DNA of 64,000 bases from the NCBI GenBank assembly GCA_963768885.1, contig CAVYJN010000007.1:496001-560000 (forward strand), in the 5' to 3' direction. The translations under genes were made by a program, and so were the position numbers. Below the pieces are notes generated by a model. The model did not search any database. It was not told the origin of the DNA and worked only from the letters and a program-made list of their open reading frames with translations. Source of the DNA: DASRIA01 sp963768885. GTDB taxonomy: Bacteria; Actinomycetota; Thermoleophilia; Solirubrobacterales; JBBDJG01. How positions within the stretch are numbered: the first letter of the stretch is position 1; each line of letters starts with the position of its first letter. Positions 42,599 through 51,604 of this stretch are shown here, piece after piece.

Positions 42599-43585
42599 AT
42601 GAACGACCTGCTCGCGATCGCGACCCTCGCCGCCGCCGTGGTGGTCTTCCTGTGGATCGACCTGAAGCTGTTCGCGCGCGGCCGGGAACCGAGCTTCCGC
42701 GAGGGACTGGTGTGGTCGATCGGCTGGCTCGTGGTGAGCCTGCTCGCCGCGCTGGTCGTGTGGGCCGCCAGGGGCGAGGACGACGCCGTCCTCTACACGA
42801 CCGTGTACCTGGTCGAGCGTTCGCTCTCGCTCGACAACCTGTTCGTCTTCCTGCTGCTGTTCGCGTACTTCGCGGTGCCCGTCGAGGAGCGCGCGCGCCT
42901 GGTCTTCTGGGGGATCGTGGCGGCGCTCGCGATGCGCGGCCTGGCGATCCTCGGGGGCGTGGCGCTGATCGAGCAGTTCCACTTCGTGATCTACGTGCTC
43001 GGCGCCACGCTGCTGGTTCTCGCCTACCGGATCTTCCGCGGCGTCGACGAGGACATGGACCCCGGCCGCAACCTGATCGTGCGCGGGGTGCGCAGGCTGT
43101 TCCCGGTGACCGACGACTACCACGGGCGGCACTGGTTCGTGCGGACCGCCGGCGGCCTGCACGTCACGCCGCTCTTCCTGTGCCTCGCGGCGATCGTCGC
43201 CGCCGACATCGCTTTCGCGATCGACTCGATCCCCGCGGCATTCGGCATCACGCGGGACTCCTTCATCATCTGGATGGCAAACGTCTTCGCGCTGCTCGGC
43301 CTGCGCGCCCTGTTCGTGCTGGTCGAGGGGCTGATACGCCGCTTCCGCTACCTCGACGAGACGATCGCGGTGGTGCTCGCCGTCGTCGCGATCAAGCTCC
43401 TGCTGGAGGACGTCTACAAGATGCCCCCGGAGGGAAGCCTCGCCCTGGTGCTCGGGCTGCTCGCCGGCGGGATGGCGCTCTCGGTGGCCGCCGACCGGCG
43501 TGACGCGCGGCGGTCAGGGCCGGGCGATGAGGACGGTCAGGCTAGACTGAGCCCCCGTGAGGACCCGCAACTTCGGAACGAGTGA
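42599..43585 (+). CDS. TerC-family integral membrane protein
   Basis: The 328-residue protein has the TerC signatures LSLDNLFVFLLLF and DIAFAIDSIPAAFGIT, with the paired aspartates in membrane helices, and about nine hydrophobic segments. TerC proteins are linked to metal-ion export (manganese or calcium) and metalation of exported proteins; it sits beside a cation exchanger, which fits. The C-terminal tail overlaps the start of the aldo/keto reductase by 29 nt. Confidence 0.92.
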   Translation: MNDLLAIATLAAAVVVFLWIDLKLFARGREPSFREGLVWSIGWLVVSLLAALVVWAARGEDDAVLYTTVYLVERSLSLDNLFVFLLLFAYFAVPVEERARLVFWGIVAALAMRGLAILGGVALIEQFHFVIYVLGATLLVLAYRIFRGVDEDMDPGRNLIVRGVRRLFPVTDDYHGRHWFVRTAGGLHVTPLFLCLAAIVAADIAFAIDSIPAAFGITRDSFIIWMANVFALLGLRALFVLVEGLIRRFRYLDETIAVVLAVVAIKLLLEDVYKMPPEGSLALVLGLLAGGMALSVAADRRDARRSGPGDEDGQARLSPREDPQLRNE

Positions 43586-44546
43586 CCTGCGCTGCTCAGA
43601 GGTCGGCTTCGGCACCTGGGCGCTCGGCTCCAACTGGTGGGGCGACGTCAGCAAGGACGACGGCGTCGGCCTGATCCACCGCGCCCTGGAGCTGGGCATC
43701 ACCTTCTTCGACACGGGCGACGTGTACGGGAAGGGCGCGAACGAGGAGATCGTCGCCCGCGCGCTCGCCGGCGTGCCGCGCGAGTCCGTGCAGATCTCGA
43801 CCAAGTTCGGCTACGTGCTGGACGAGGGACGCCAGGAGCACTCGCAGGGCGAGCGGCCGCAGGACTGGTCCCCCGAGCACGCCCGCAACTCGGTCGAGGC
43901 GAGCCTGCGCAGGCTCGGCACCGACTACGTGGACCTCCTCCAGCTCCACAATCCGCGCATGGACGCGATCGAGCGCGACGACCTGTTCGCCGAGCTCGAG
44001 GCCCTGCGCGAGGAGGGCAAGCTGCGCCACTTCGGAGTCGCCCTCGGGCCGGCGATCGGCTGGCGCGAAGAGGGCATGCGCGCGATCGCGGAGCACGACA
44101 TCACGTCGATCCAGACCGTCTACAACGTGCTCGAGCAGGACCCCGGGCGCGAGCTCATGGCCGCGGCCGAGCGCAAGGGAGCCGGGGTGCTCGCGCGCGT
44201 CCCCACGTCGAGCGGCCTGCTCGAGGACAAGTACACGCTCGAGACGACCTTCCCGAAGCACGACCACCGCAGCCACCGCCCGCGCGAGTGGCTCGTCGAG
44301 GGCCTGCAGAAGGTCGAGCGCCTGCGCTTCCTCTGCGACGAGCACGGGATCACGATGGCCCAGGCGGCGCTCAAGTTCATCTTCGCCCAGCCCGCGATCG
44401 CATCCGTGCTGCCCACGGTGTCGAACGCCGCGGACCTCGAGGAGTGGGCCGCGGCTTCCGAGGCGCCCGACCTGAGCCCCGACGACCTCGAGCGGATCGC
44501 CGAGCTCTACGAGCGCAACTTCGACGTCGAGCCGGTCCGCGCCTAG
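43557..44546 (+). CDS. aldo/keto reductase
   Basis: The 329-residue NADPH-dependent reductase has Asp and Tyr in FFDTGDVYGKGANEEIV, Lys in ISTKFGY and His in LLQLHNPR, the complete catalytic tetrad, and the C-terminal MAQAALKFIFAQPAIASVLP cofactor region. The start is GTG at 43557 inside the terC tail. The substrate cannot be told from sequence. Confidence 0.92.
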   Translation: MRTRNFGTSDLRCSEVGFGTWALGSNWWGDVSKDDGVGLIHRALELGITFFDTGDVYGKGANEEIVARALAGVPRESVQISTKFGYVLDEGRQEHSQGERPQDWSPEHARNSVEASLRRLGTDYVDLLQLHNPRMDAIERDDLFAELEALREEGKLRHFGVALGPAIGWREEGMRAIAEHDITSIQTVYNVLEQDPGRELMAAAERKGAGVLARVPTSSGLLEDKYTLETTFPKHDHRSHRPREWLVEGLQKVERLRFLCDEHGITMAQAALKFIFAQPAIASVLPTVSNAADLEEWAAASEAPDLSPDDLERIAELYERNFDVEPVRA

Positions 44547-44562
44547 CGGGCCCCGGGCGCCG

Positions 44563-45651
44563 CTAGGGCAGGAGCGCCTGGCACTTGTCCAGGGCGGCGG
44601 GGTCTTGTGCCCCCTGGACGCAGCTGAGGTAGGCCTGCTCGGCGCGCTTGGATGCGGACCCGCCTGCGTCCGATCCGCTCTTGCCCGAGCCCGTCGACCC
44701 TGAGCCGCTCGACCCTGAACCGGTCCGGCCCGATCCCGTGCCCGAGCCGCCGCCGGCCGAGCCGAGGCCGCTGAAGCCCGGAATGCCCTGGATCTCGGCG
44801 GCGGGCGCGGCGTTTTGCGGGGCGACGATCTTCTGCGGCTTGCCCAAGTCGCTGACCTCGACGTCGAACTTCAGGTCCCCTCGCACGGGAGCGGCTCCAG
44901 CGCCGGGCTCGGCGTCGACCTGAGCGCTCACGGCCAGCTTGTAGAGCACGTCGTCCTTCTGGCCCACGTAGATGTCCACGCGCGCCTGCTTGACCGCGTC
45001 GTCGAGGCTTTCGCGGACCTGGGGGCTGAGCGCGCCGGACTGGCCCGCGCGGTCCGCGAGGCCGGTGAGGTCGCTCGCCATGCGGGCGACGTCGACGTCG
45101 GCGGAGACGTGGTCGGTCGCGACGCCGCCGACCTGCGCGGTTCCCTCGCTCTTGGGGTTGCGCAGCCAGACGCGGGGATCGAAGCCGAGCGCAGCGGTCA
45201 GGCCCTGGGCGCCGGCGCCCTCCGCCGGGCGCTTGAGCGTGCCCGCCGGGAGCTCGTACCAACGACCTTCGAGCTCGACGTAGCCGCGCTTGCCGTCGAC
45301 CAGCAGGCCGATGTCGCTGTTCTGGCCGCTGCCGCTGACCTTCATGTCGAGGTCCAGCTGCGCGACGCCGTCGGCCTGATCGAACCGGCCGTCGGCCTTG
45401 ACCGTGAAGTTGCCGGACGTCTGAGCTTCCCCCTGGAGGTTGGCGCTCGCCGTGATCGCCATCTTGCCGCTGCGCACCTCGCGGTTGCCCGTGCCGCTGA
45501 AAGCGCGGTCGAGCACCTGCTGCGCGGAGGCGCCGCCGCCGCTCCCGTCGCCCAGGCCGCGGGTCACCAGCACGAGGCCGGCGATCCCGAGGAGGGCGAC
45601 GACGAGGAACGGCGCGAGCCGCTGGAGATCGGAGGGAAGACGCACGTTCAT
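44563..45651 (-). CDS. exported protein, paralog of the neighbouring lipoprotein (LppX/LprAFG-like)
   Basis: The 362-residue protein has one N-terminal membrane segment (LAPFLVVALLGIAGLVLVTRG) without a lipobox Cys, a long amphipathic beta domain like LppX/LprG lipid carriers (VKADGRFDQADGVAQLDLDMKV), a Gly/Ser linker and a short C-terminal module with two Cys (AYLSCVQGAQDPAALDKCQ). The gene upstream encodes a paralog with the same layout. Binding of a lipid or other hydrophobic ligand at the cell surface is likely from the family. Confidence 0.8.
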   Translation of the reverse strand: MNVRLPSDLQRLAPFLVVALLGIAGLVLVTRGLGDGSGGGASAQQVLDRAFSGTGNREVRSGKMAITASANLQGEAQTSGNFTVKADGRFDQADGVAQLDLDMKVSGSGQNSDIGLLVDGKRGYVELEGRWYELPAGTLKRPAEGAGAQGLTAALGFDPRVWLRNPKSEGTAQVGGVATDHVSADVDVARMASDLTGLADRAGQSGALSPQVRESLDDAVKQARVDIYVGQKDDVLYKLAVSAQVDAEPGAGAAPVRGDLKFDVEVSDLGKPQKIVAPQNAAPAAEIQGIPGFSGLGSAGGGSGTGSGRTGSGSSGSGSTGSGKSGSDAGGSASKRAEQAYLSCVQGAQDPAALDKCQALLP

Positions 45652-45749
45652 GCTCTTCAGATCCGGTCGGCAAGCGCCGCAGGACCTTTAGAGGCGTGCG
45701 TCTCGGCGGCCGCGCCGTTGCGCGGGCCGCACAGCCGTGAGCCGTGTTC

Positions 45750-46916
45750 CTACTCTTCGAGGATGGCGGCGCACTTCTCGACGTCGGCAGGCTTGTCGGC
45801 CTTGCTCAGACAGTCGAGGTAGCGCTGCGAGCGCTTGCTGTCGAGGCCCGACGAGCCGCCGCCCGAGCCGAGGTCGGTGCCGCCCGTGGAGCCGCCGCCC
45901 GAGTTGCCCCCGGACGAGCCGCCGCCCGAGGAACCGCTGCCGGACGAGCCGCCCCCGGACCCACCGCCCGTCGACCCCCCGAGCGCTCCGACGCCGAGCG
46001 TGCTCTGAAGCTCCGACAGGGGACGCCCGTCCTTCGGCGCCGTGATGTCCTGGTCCTCGTTGACGTCGGCGATCTCGAGCGCCATCTTCACGGAGCCGCT
46101 CTCGACCCCCTGGGCTTCCTGGCTGAGGGCCTTGGGCAGCTTGAACCCGAACTCGACCTCGATCCGCCGCAGGATCTTGTCGTCCTTCCCCGTGTAGAGG
46201 TCGAAGCGCACGTCCTGGATCGCGTCCTCGATCTGCTTCTTCTGCTGTCGCGTGAGCTCCTTCGGGAGCTGCTGGTTCTGGACGCCGAGCTGCGAGGCGC
46301 GTCCGAGCAGGTCGTCGAGGTCGTTCACGAACGCGGCCACGTCCACGTCGGCGCTGATGTGGATCGTCTCGGCGCCGCCGACCTCCTTCGTGCCCTCGTT
46401 CTTGGGATTCTCGATCCAGTCGCGCGGGTTGATGCCGAGCGCCGCGAGGTTGAAGTTGTTGTCGCGCGTCTTGTCTTTGCGCGCGTCCCGCTCGATCTGG
46501 CGCTTGTAGCGCCGGAACTGCGCGTCGGGAACCTTGTAGTCGGTCCCCTGGTAGCTGATGAAGGCCTCGTCCCCGGTGGTCAGCGCGCCCGCGGTGAACG
46601 TCTGGCCGCCGCCGCTCACGCTGAGGTCGAGGTCGACCTCCGGAAGGGCGTCGTTGCCGCGGCTCTGGAACGGCCCCGACAGCTTGAGCGAGACCGGCCC
46701 GTCGATGCCGGCCGCCGCGCCGGTGCCCTCGAGCTTCGCGGTGACGCCCATGTCGAGCTTCCCGCTGTTGACGTCCTTCTTGCCGCTGAAGGTCTCGTTG
46801 ATGACCGCCGTGGCGTCCTCGTCGCCGCCGCCGCCACTGCTGCCACATGCCACGGCCCCCAGCACCAGGGCTGCGAGCGCGACGAGCAGGAGGGGGCGTC
46901 TGAGGGCGGAGAGCAA
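45750..46916 (-). CDS. lipoprotein with LppX/LprAFG-like domain and two-cysteine C-terminal module
   Basis: The 388-residue protein has a lipobox (VLGAVACGS, Cys near residue 24), the same beta domain as its neighbour (LKLSGPFQSRGNDALPEVDLDLSV and ETIHISADVDVAAFVNDLDDLLG), a 40-residue Gly/Ser linker and the module RYLDCLSKADKPADVEKCAAIL. It lies 98 nt upstream of its paralog on the same strand and 98 nt from the divergent C5-epimerase-like gene. Likely a periplasmic-face lipid-binding lipoprotein. Confidence 0.85.
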   Translation of the reverse strand: MLSALRRPLLLVALAALVLGAVACGSSGGGGDEDATAVINETFSGKKDVNSGKLDMGVTAKLEGTGAAAGIDGPVSLKLSGPFQSRGNDALPEVDLDLSVSGGGQTFTAGALTTGDEAFISYQGTDYKVPDAQFRRYKRQIERDARKDKTRDNNFNLAALGINPRDWIENPKNEGTKEVGGAETIHISADVDVAAFVNDLDDLLGRASQLGVQNQQLPKELTRQQKKQIEDAIQDVRFDLYTGKDDKILRRIEVEFGFKLPKALSQEAQGVESGSVKMALEIADVNEDQDITAPKDGRPLSELQSTLGVGALGGSTGGGSGGGSSGSGSSGGGSSGGNSGGGSTGGTDLGSGGGSSGLDSKRSQRYLDCLSKADKPADVEKCAAILEE

Positions 46917-47014
46917 GGCGATCGTTGGTTTCGACGGGCTCCGGGTCGCGCCTGCGCGTGCATCAGCACCTGCAACCGGCGCTCGGTCCGAAACCGCTGG
47001 TCAACATACAGAAC

Positions 47015-48424
47015 GTGCCCAAGCCGTGCGCCACTTCCGGAGCCCGCCCGCGGCCGTTCCGCGCGCTCGCCGCGGTCGCGCTCTCGATCCTGGCCGCGTG
47101 CATCGTGGCCGCGCCGGCGGGCGCGAAGCCGGACCCGGTGCGAAAGACGATCGAGCGCGCCTTCGCGAACGGCAGCATCGACGACCAGCAGCGCTCGGAC
47201 TACCTCTCGACGTACTCCGAGGCGCTGCGCACCCGCCGGGCGCTCTCGGGCGCTCGCCGCGCGGAGCTCAGCTACGTGATCGACACGATGAGGCGGCTCG
47301 CGCAGGGACGCCGGCTGGCGGCGCGGCTCGCGCCCCTGTCGCTGACGCTGAAGCGCAACCGCGACTGGTGGGCCAAGGCCGGTCCGCCGGCGTCGGGAGC
47401 GCGCGTGCAGCTCGGGGGCAGCAGGGTGATCTTCCAGTACGTGCCGGGAAAGGGCCTGCAGCTGCACCCGCTCGCGAACTTCGGGCGACTGAACGGCTAC
47501 TGGATCGGCCGCCGCAACTCGGACCTGCGCGCGATGGCGGACGATCTCGTGGAGCTGGGGGTGGAGCGCAACGGGTTCCTCGCGTGGGAGTACTACTTCC
47601 CCTTCGACGGAGGCTCGCCACCGTGGATCTCGGGCATGGCGCAGGGCACCGCGATGCAGGCCCTCGCGCGCGCCGCGAACCGCCTCAACGACCCGTCCCT
47701 GCTCGAGGTCGCCGCCCGCGCCCGGGGCGCCTTCGACCGGCGCACGCCCACGGGTGTGCGCGTGCCGCAGGAGGGCGGCGACTGGTACGCGCTCTACAGC
47801 TTCGCGCCGCGCCTCTACGTGCTGAACGGGCACCTGCAGGCGGTGAACGGCCTGCGCACCTACACCGAGTACGCGCCCGGGGACACGGCCGCGGTCGAGC
47901 GCTTCCGCGCCGGCGACCGCGCCGGCCGGGCGCGCATCACGAGCTTCGACACGGGGGCGTGGTCCCTCTACGCGCGGCCCTCGTGGAAGCCGGGCGGTGA
48001 GGCGAACCTGAACTACCACACGCTCAACCGGGACTTCGCGCGCAACCTCTGCAAGGGCACCTCCGAGCAGGTCTACTGCGACGCCGCCGATCACTTCACG
48101 GCCTACCTGAAGGAGGACCCGACGCTCGATCCCCACCGCGCGGTCCCCTCTCCGGCGGTCGCGGGCAAGGGCGTGCGGATCCGGTTCAGGCTCTCCAAGG
48201 TCGGCCGCGTGGGCGTCGTCGTGCGCGAGGGCGGGAAGACGTTCCTCTCCACGAGCGCTTCGTTCACGCACGGCGAGCGCTGGATCCGCTGGGTCCCTCC
48301 CAAGACGAAGCAGGAGCGCACCTACACCTACACGCTCTACGCGAAGGACCTCGCCGGCAACACCTCGTCGGCGCAGGGCGAGGTGCGCGTGAAGCCGGCG
48401 CCCCGGCGCAAGCCGCGTCGCTAG
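47015..48424 (+). CDS. secreted D-glucuronyl C5-epimerase-like protein
   Basis: The 469-residue reading from GTG 47015 gives a signal peptide (FRALAAVALSILAACIVAAPAGA) and then a helical domain whose centre matches the C-terminal domain of glucuronyl C5-epimerases (YYFPFDGGSPPWISGMAQGTAMQALARAA and ITSFDTGAWSLY). The last 90 residues are an FN3-like beta domain (VRIRFRLSKVGRVGVVV). Such enzymes flip uronic acids in polysaccharides. A TTG at 46925 would start only 8 nt from the divergent gene and is less likely. No other polysaccharide gene is next to it. Confidence 0.82.
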   Translation: MPKPCATSGARPRPFRALAAVALSILAACIVAAPAGAKPDPVRKTIERAFANGSIDDQQRSDYLSTYSEALRTRRALSGARRAELSYVIDTMRRLAQGRRLAARLAPLSLTLKRNRDWWAKAGPPASGARVQLGGSRVIFQYVPGKGLQLHPLANFGRLNGYWIGRRNSDLRAMADDLVELGVERNGFLAWEYYFPFDGGSPPWISGMAQGTAMQALARAANRLNDPSLLEVAARARGAFDRRTPTGVRVPQEGGDWYALYSFAPRLYVLNGHLQAVNGLRTYTEYAPGDTAAVERFRAGDRAGRARITSFDTGAWSLYARPSWKPGGEANLNYHTLNRDFARNLCKGTSEQVYCDAADHFTAYLKEDPTLDPHRAVPSPAVAGKGVRIRFRLSKVGRVGVVVREGGKTFLSTSASFTHGERWIRWVPPKTKQERTYTYTLYAKDLAGNTSSAQGEVRVKPAPRRKPRR

Positions 48425-48477
48425 ACGGGCGGTGCGGGCTCGAAAAAGCGGCGGTTCGGCGTAGAATCGCCGATTCC

Positions 48478-49698
48478 ATGACGCCCCGCACGATTCTCTA
48501 CACGGGCAAAGGCGGCGTCGGCAAGACCAGCGTGGCCGCGGCGACCGCGCTGCGGATCGCCCGCAGCGGGCTGCGCACCGTGATCCTGTCGACCGACCCC
48601 GCACACAGCCTCTCCGACTCGCTCGAGGCCGAGCTGGGCGCGCGTCCCACGCCCGTCGCCCCGAACCTGTGGGGCCAGGAGGTGCAGGCCGAGGCCGAGC
48701 TCGAGCGCCACTGGAACGCGGTGCAGCGCTGGCTCGCCGGCGTGCTGTCGGACCGCGGGGTGGACCGCATCCTGGCCGAGGAGCTCACGGTCCCGCCGGG
48801 GATGGACGAGATCTTCTCCCTGCTTCAGCTCAAGCGCCATCACGAGTCCGACGAGTACGACGTGATCGTGGTCGACTGCGCGCCGACGGGCGAGACCCTG
48901 CGCCTGCTGTCGTTCCCCGAGGTCGCGCGCTGGTGGCTCGAGAAGGTCTTCCCCTGGGAGAAGCGCCTCGTGACCGCGGCGCGCCCGTTCGCGCGCACGA
49001 TGCTCGACCTGCCGCTGCCGGGGAACGACGTGCTCTCGGAGGTGCAGCTGCTGGTGACCAACCTGATCGACATGAGCGAGATCCTGCGCGACCGCGAGCG
49101 CTCGTCGATCCGGCTCGTGATGAACCCGGACCGGATGGTCATCAAGGAGGCGCAGCGCACGTTCACCTACCTCAACCTCTACGGCTACCTGACCGACGCC
49201 GTCGTCGTGAACCGCGTGTTCCCCGAGGACGTCGAGGGCGGCTACTTCGCGGCCTGGCGCGAGCTCCAGCAGGAGCAGATGGACTTCGTCGAGCAGGCGT
49301 TCGCCCCGGTGCCGGTGCTGCGCGCGCCGTTCTTCGAGCAGGAGGTCGTCGGCGCCCCGATGCTCGAGCGGCTGAGCGAGAGCGTCTTCGCGGGCAGCGA
49401 GCCGCATGAGGTGCTCTACAGCGACCTCAGCCAGGAACTGGTGATGGACGGGACGACCGCCGAGCTGCGCCTGCGCGTGCCGTTCGTCGCGAAGGCGGAG
49501 ATCGACCTCAAGAAGATCGGCCTCGAGCTGGTCGTGCGCGTCGGCTCGCACAAGCGCAACATCGTCCTGCCGTCCTCGCTCGCCGCGTTCAGGCCCCGCG
49601 AGGCGAAGCTCGAGGACGGCTCGCTGCGCGTGCGCTTCGAGCGCCAGGACGGAGCCGCTGCCCCCGAGACCCGCGCGGCCGCGCGCGAGGCCGTCTAG
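48478..49698 (+). CDS. ArsA/Get3-family ATPase with C-terminal HSP20-like domain
   Basis: The 406-residue protein has the deviant Walker A YTGKGGVGKTSVAAATA at its N-terminus, switch I STDPAHSLSDSL and switch II VDCAPTGETLRLLSFPE, the marks of the ArsA/Get3 group. The last 100 residues form a beta-rich HSP20-like domain (AELRLRVPFVAKAEIDLKKIGLELVV) often fused to ArsA homologs in Actinobacteria. No arsenic genes are nearby, so a client-protein targeting role is more likely. Its stop overlaps the next start (TAGTG). Confidence 0.9.
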   Translation: MTPRTILYTGKGGVGKTSVAAATALRIARSGLRTVILSTDPAHSLSDSLEAELGARPTPVAPNLWGQEVQAEAELERHWNAVQRWLAGVLSDRGVDRILAEELTVPPGMDEIFSLLQLKRHHESDEYDVIVVDCAPTGETLRLLSFPEVARWWLEKVFPWEKRLVTAARPFARTMLDLPLPGNDVLSEVQLLVTNLIDMSEILRDRERSSIRLVMNPDRMVIKEAQRTFTYLNLYGYLTDAVVVNRVFPEDVEGGYFAAWRELQQEQMDFVEQAFAPVPVLRAPFFEQEVVGAPMLERLSESVFAGSEPHEVLYSDLSQELVMDGTTAELRLRVPFVAKAEIDLKKIGLELVVRVGSHKRNIVLPSSLAAFRPREAKLEDGSLRVRFERQDGAAAPETRAAAREAV

Positions 49699-50006
49699 TG
49701 GCCCCGGACGACCCCTTCGCCGGGCTCGGCGACATGCCCCACGACCCGTTCTCGTCGTTCGAGGACCGTCCGCCCCCGACCGGCGGCAGCCCCCCGAAGG
49801 TCGAGCACCAATGCGTCCCCTTCTGCCCGATCTGCCGCACGGCCGACGTGATCCGCGCGGCGGCGCCGCCGGAGTTCCAGGAGCACTGGCAGGCGCTCCA
49901 GCGCGAGGGCCTGCTCGCGGCACGGTCGCTGATCGACGCCTACATCCGGCACCTGGAGTCGCAGCGCTCGGCGGAGGCGGCTGTCGAGGACATACCGATT
50001 GAGTGA
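49698..50006 (+). CDS. small hypothetical protein with a CxxxCxxC motif
   Basis: The 102-residue product has a proline-rich N-terminus and a cluster HQCVPFCPICRTADVIRAAAPPEFQEHW followed by a helix. The cysteine cluster could bind a metal or an Fe-S cluster. The GTG at 49698 overlaps the ArsA stop, and its end overlaps the next gene, so it belongs to the arsA operon; function unknown. Confidence 0.75.
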   Translation: MAPDDPFAGLGDMPHDPFSSFEDRPPPTGGSPPKVEHQCVPFCPICRTADVIRAAAPPEFQEHWQALQREGLLAARSLIDAYIRHLESQRSAEAAVEDIPIE

Positions 50007-50544
50007 CCCCGGCGCCCCGGCCGGCGGTTTCCGGGCCGCGGTTGCGCGGGGCACGCGCGCGCTGCATCCGGACCAGCGGCTCGCCGGCCTCGGCGCCCTG
50101 GGCGTCATCGCGAGCATGTTCCTGCCCTGGTGGCGGGACCCCCTGTCGGGGCTGTCCTACTGGGCCGTGAACAGGTTCACGTTCATCGAGCTGGCGCTCG
50201 TGCTCGTCGCCGGGTCCGTGCTGCTGATGCTCTACGGACGCGCGGAAGGACGCGGTTTCCACCTGCCGCTCGCGGACGGCACGCTCGCCGCCGGCGCGGG
50301 CATCTGGTGCTGCGTGCTGGTGCTCGCGCGCATCGCCGATCCGCCCACCCGGGTTCTCCCCGGCCGCACGCTCGACTACGACCTGCGCTGGGGATTCCTC
50401 GTCGCGTTTGCGTCGGGAGTGCTGCTGGCGATCGCCGGCGTGCGCGGGCGGCGGCGCTACCACCACGGCCAGGGGGAGGCCGTCGCCGCCGACGTCGACG
50501 CGGAGACCGCGCACGCCTGGGGCGACCCGGCGCCGCCCCGATGA
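49999..50544 (+). CDS. four-helix integral membrane protein
   Basis: The 181-residue protein has four hydrophobic segments (LGALGVIASMFLPWW, FIELALVLVAGSVLLML, GTLAAGAGIWCCVLVLA and LVAFASGVLLAIAGV) and a charged tail. The FLPWW after the first helix is common in actinobacterial small membrane proteins of unknown function. It starts with TTG at 49999 in the end of the previous gene and its stop overlaps the epimerase ATG. Confidence 0.78.
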   Translation: MSDPGAPAGGFRAAVARGTRALHPDQRLAGLGALGVIASMFLPWWRDPLSGLSYWAVNRFTFIELALVLVAGSVLLMLYGRAEGRGFHLPLADGTLAAGAGIWCCVLVLARIADPPTRVLPGRTLDYDLRWGFLVAFASGVLLAIAGVRGRRRYHHGQGEAVAADVDAETAHAWGDPAPPR

Positions 50545-51524
50545 GAGCGCTCGTCACCGGCGCGACCGGCAAGGTGGGACACGCCGTCGCGAGCGCGCTC
50601 GCCGCGCGCGGCGACGAGGTGCGGGCGCTCGTCCGCGACCCGGCGCGCGCGGCGGTTGTGCTCCCGCCGAAGGTCGAGGCCGTGCGCGGCGACGTGACGG
50701 ACCCCGCATCTGTGGCAGCGGCGGTCGCGGGCTGCGAGGTCGTGTTCAACGCGATGGGCCTCCCCGAGCAGTGGCTGCGCGACCAATCGCTGTTCGACCG
50801 CGTGAACGCGGAGGGAACCCGCACGGTGGCGCAGGCCGCCCGTGCCGCGGGCGTGCGCCGCCTCGTGCACACCAGCACCCATGACGTCTTCCACGCCGAG
50901 CGCGGCGCGCGCTTCGACGAGTCGCAGGTCGCCGATTACCCGAAGGGAACCGCCTACGAGCGCTCCAAGCAGCGCGCGGAGGAGCTTGCGCTCGCCTCCC
51001 GGGACGGGCTCGAGGTGGTGATCGTCAACCCCTCGGGCGTCTATGGGCCGGGGCCGAGCGCGAGCGTGTCCTTCGACAAGGGGATGTTCGTGCCGCTGGT
51101 CCGCGGGCGCCTGCCGGCGCTGCCGCCCGGCGGGCTCGGGGTCGTCTACGTCGACGGGCTCGCCCAGGGGCACCTGCTCGCCGGCGACCGCGGGCGTGAC
51201 GGCGAGCGCTACATATTCTGCGACGCGCACGTGACGCTGCGCGAGCTTGCGCAGCTCGTCGTGTCGGTCGCGGGGCGGGGCCGGGTCCCCCCCACGCTGC
51301 CCGTGCCGCTGGCGCGTGCGATGGCGGCCGGCAGCGAGGCGCTCTCGCGCGTGACCGGCCGGCCGCCGCTCGTGTCGCGCGGCCAGGTCTACTTCTTCAA
51401 CTGGAACGCGCATCCGCTGTCGGCGAAGGCGCAGGCGGAGCTGGGCTGGGCGCCGACGCCGCTCGAGGACGGCGTGCGACGCACGCTGGGCGCGCTCGGC
51501 CTGCTCCGACATTCGTCCGCCTAG
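50541..51524 (+). CDS. NAD-dependent epimerase/dehydratase (extended SDR)
   Basis: The 327-residue protein has the Rossmann start MRALVTGATGKVGHAVASALAARG, the acid pocket LVRDPARAA, Ser/Thr in VHTSTHDVFHAE and the catalytic pair in TAYERSKQRAEELA (YxxxK), so it should be active. It resembles 3-beta-HSD/dihydroflavonol-type reductases. The ATG overlaps the previous stop (ATGA), closing the operon arsA-small protein-membrane protein-SDR. Confidence 0.9.
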   Translation: MRALVTGATGKVGHAVASALAARGDEVRALVRDPARAAVVLPPKVEAVRGDVTDPASVAAAVAGCEVVFNAMGLPEQWLRDQSLFDRVNAEGTRTVAQAARAAGVRRLVHTSTHDVFHAERGARFDESQVADYPKGTAYERSKQRAEELALASRDGLEVVIVNPSGVYGPGPSASVSFDKGMFVPLVRGRLPALPPGGLGVVYVDGLAQGHLLAGDRGRDGERYIFCDAHVTLRELAQLVVSVAGRGRVPPTLPVPLARAMAAGSEALSRVTGRPPLVSRGQVYFFNWNAHPLSAKAQAELGWAPTPLEDGVRRTLGALGLLRHSSA

Positions 51525-51604
51525 CGTTCGAGACCGCAAATAGCGGCAACCCTCTGAGAGTTGCATCGCCGCCGCGACGCAATCGATCCAGAGCGGAGGT
51601 CGTC

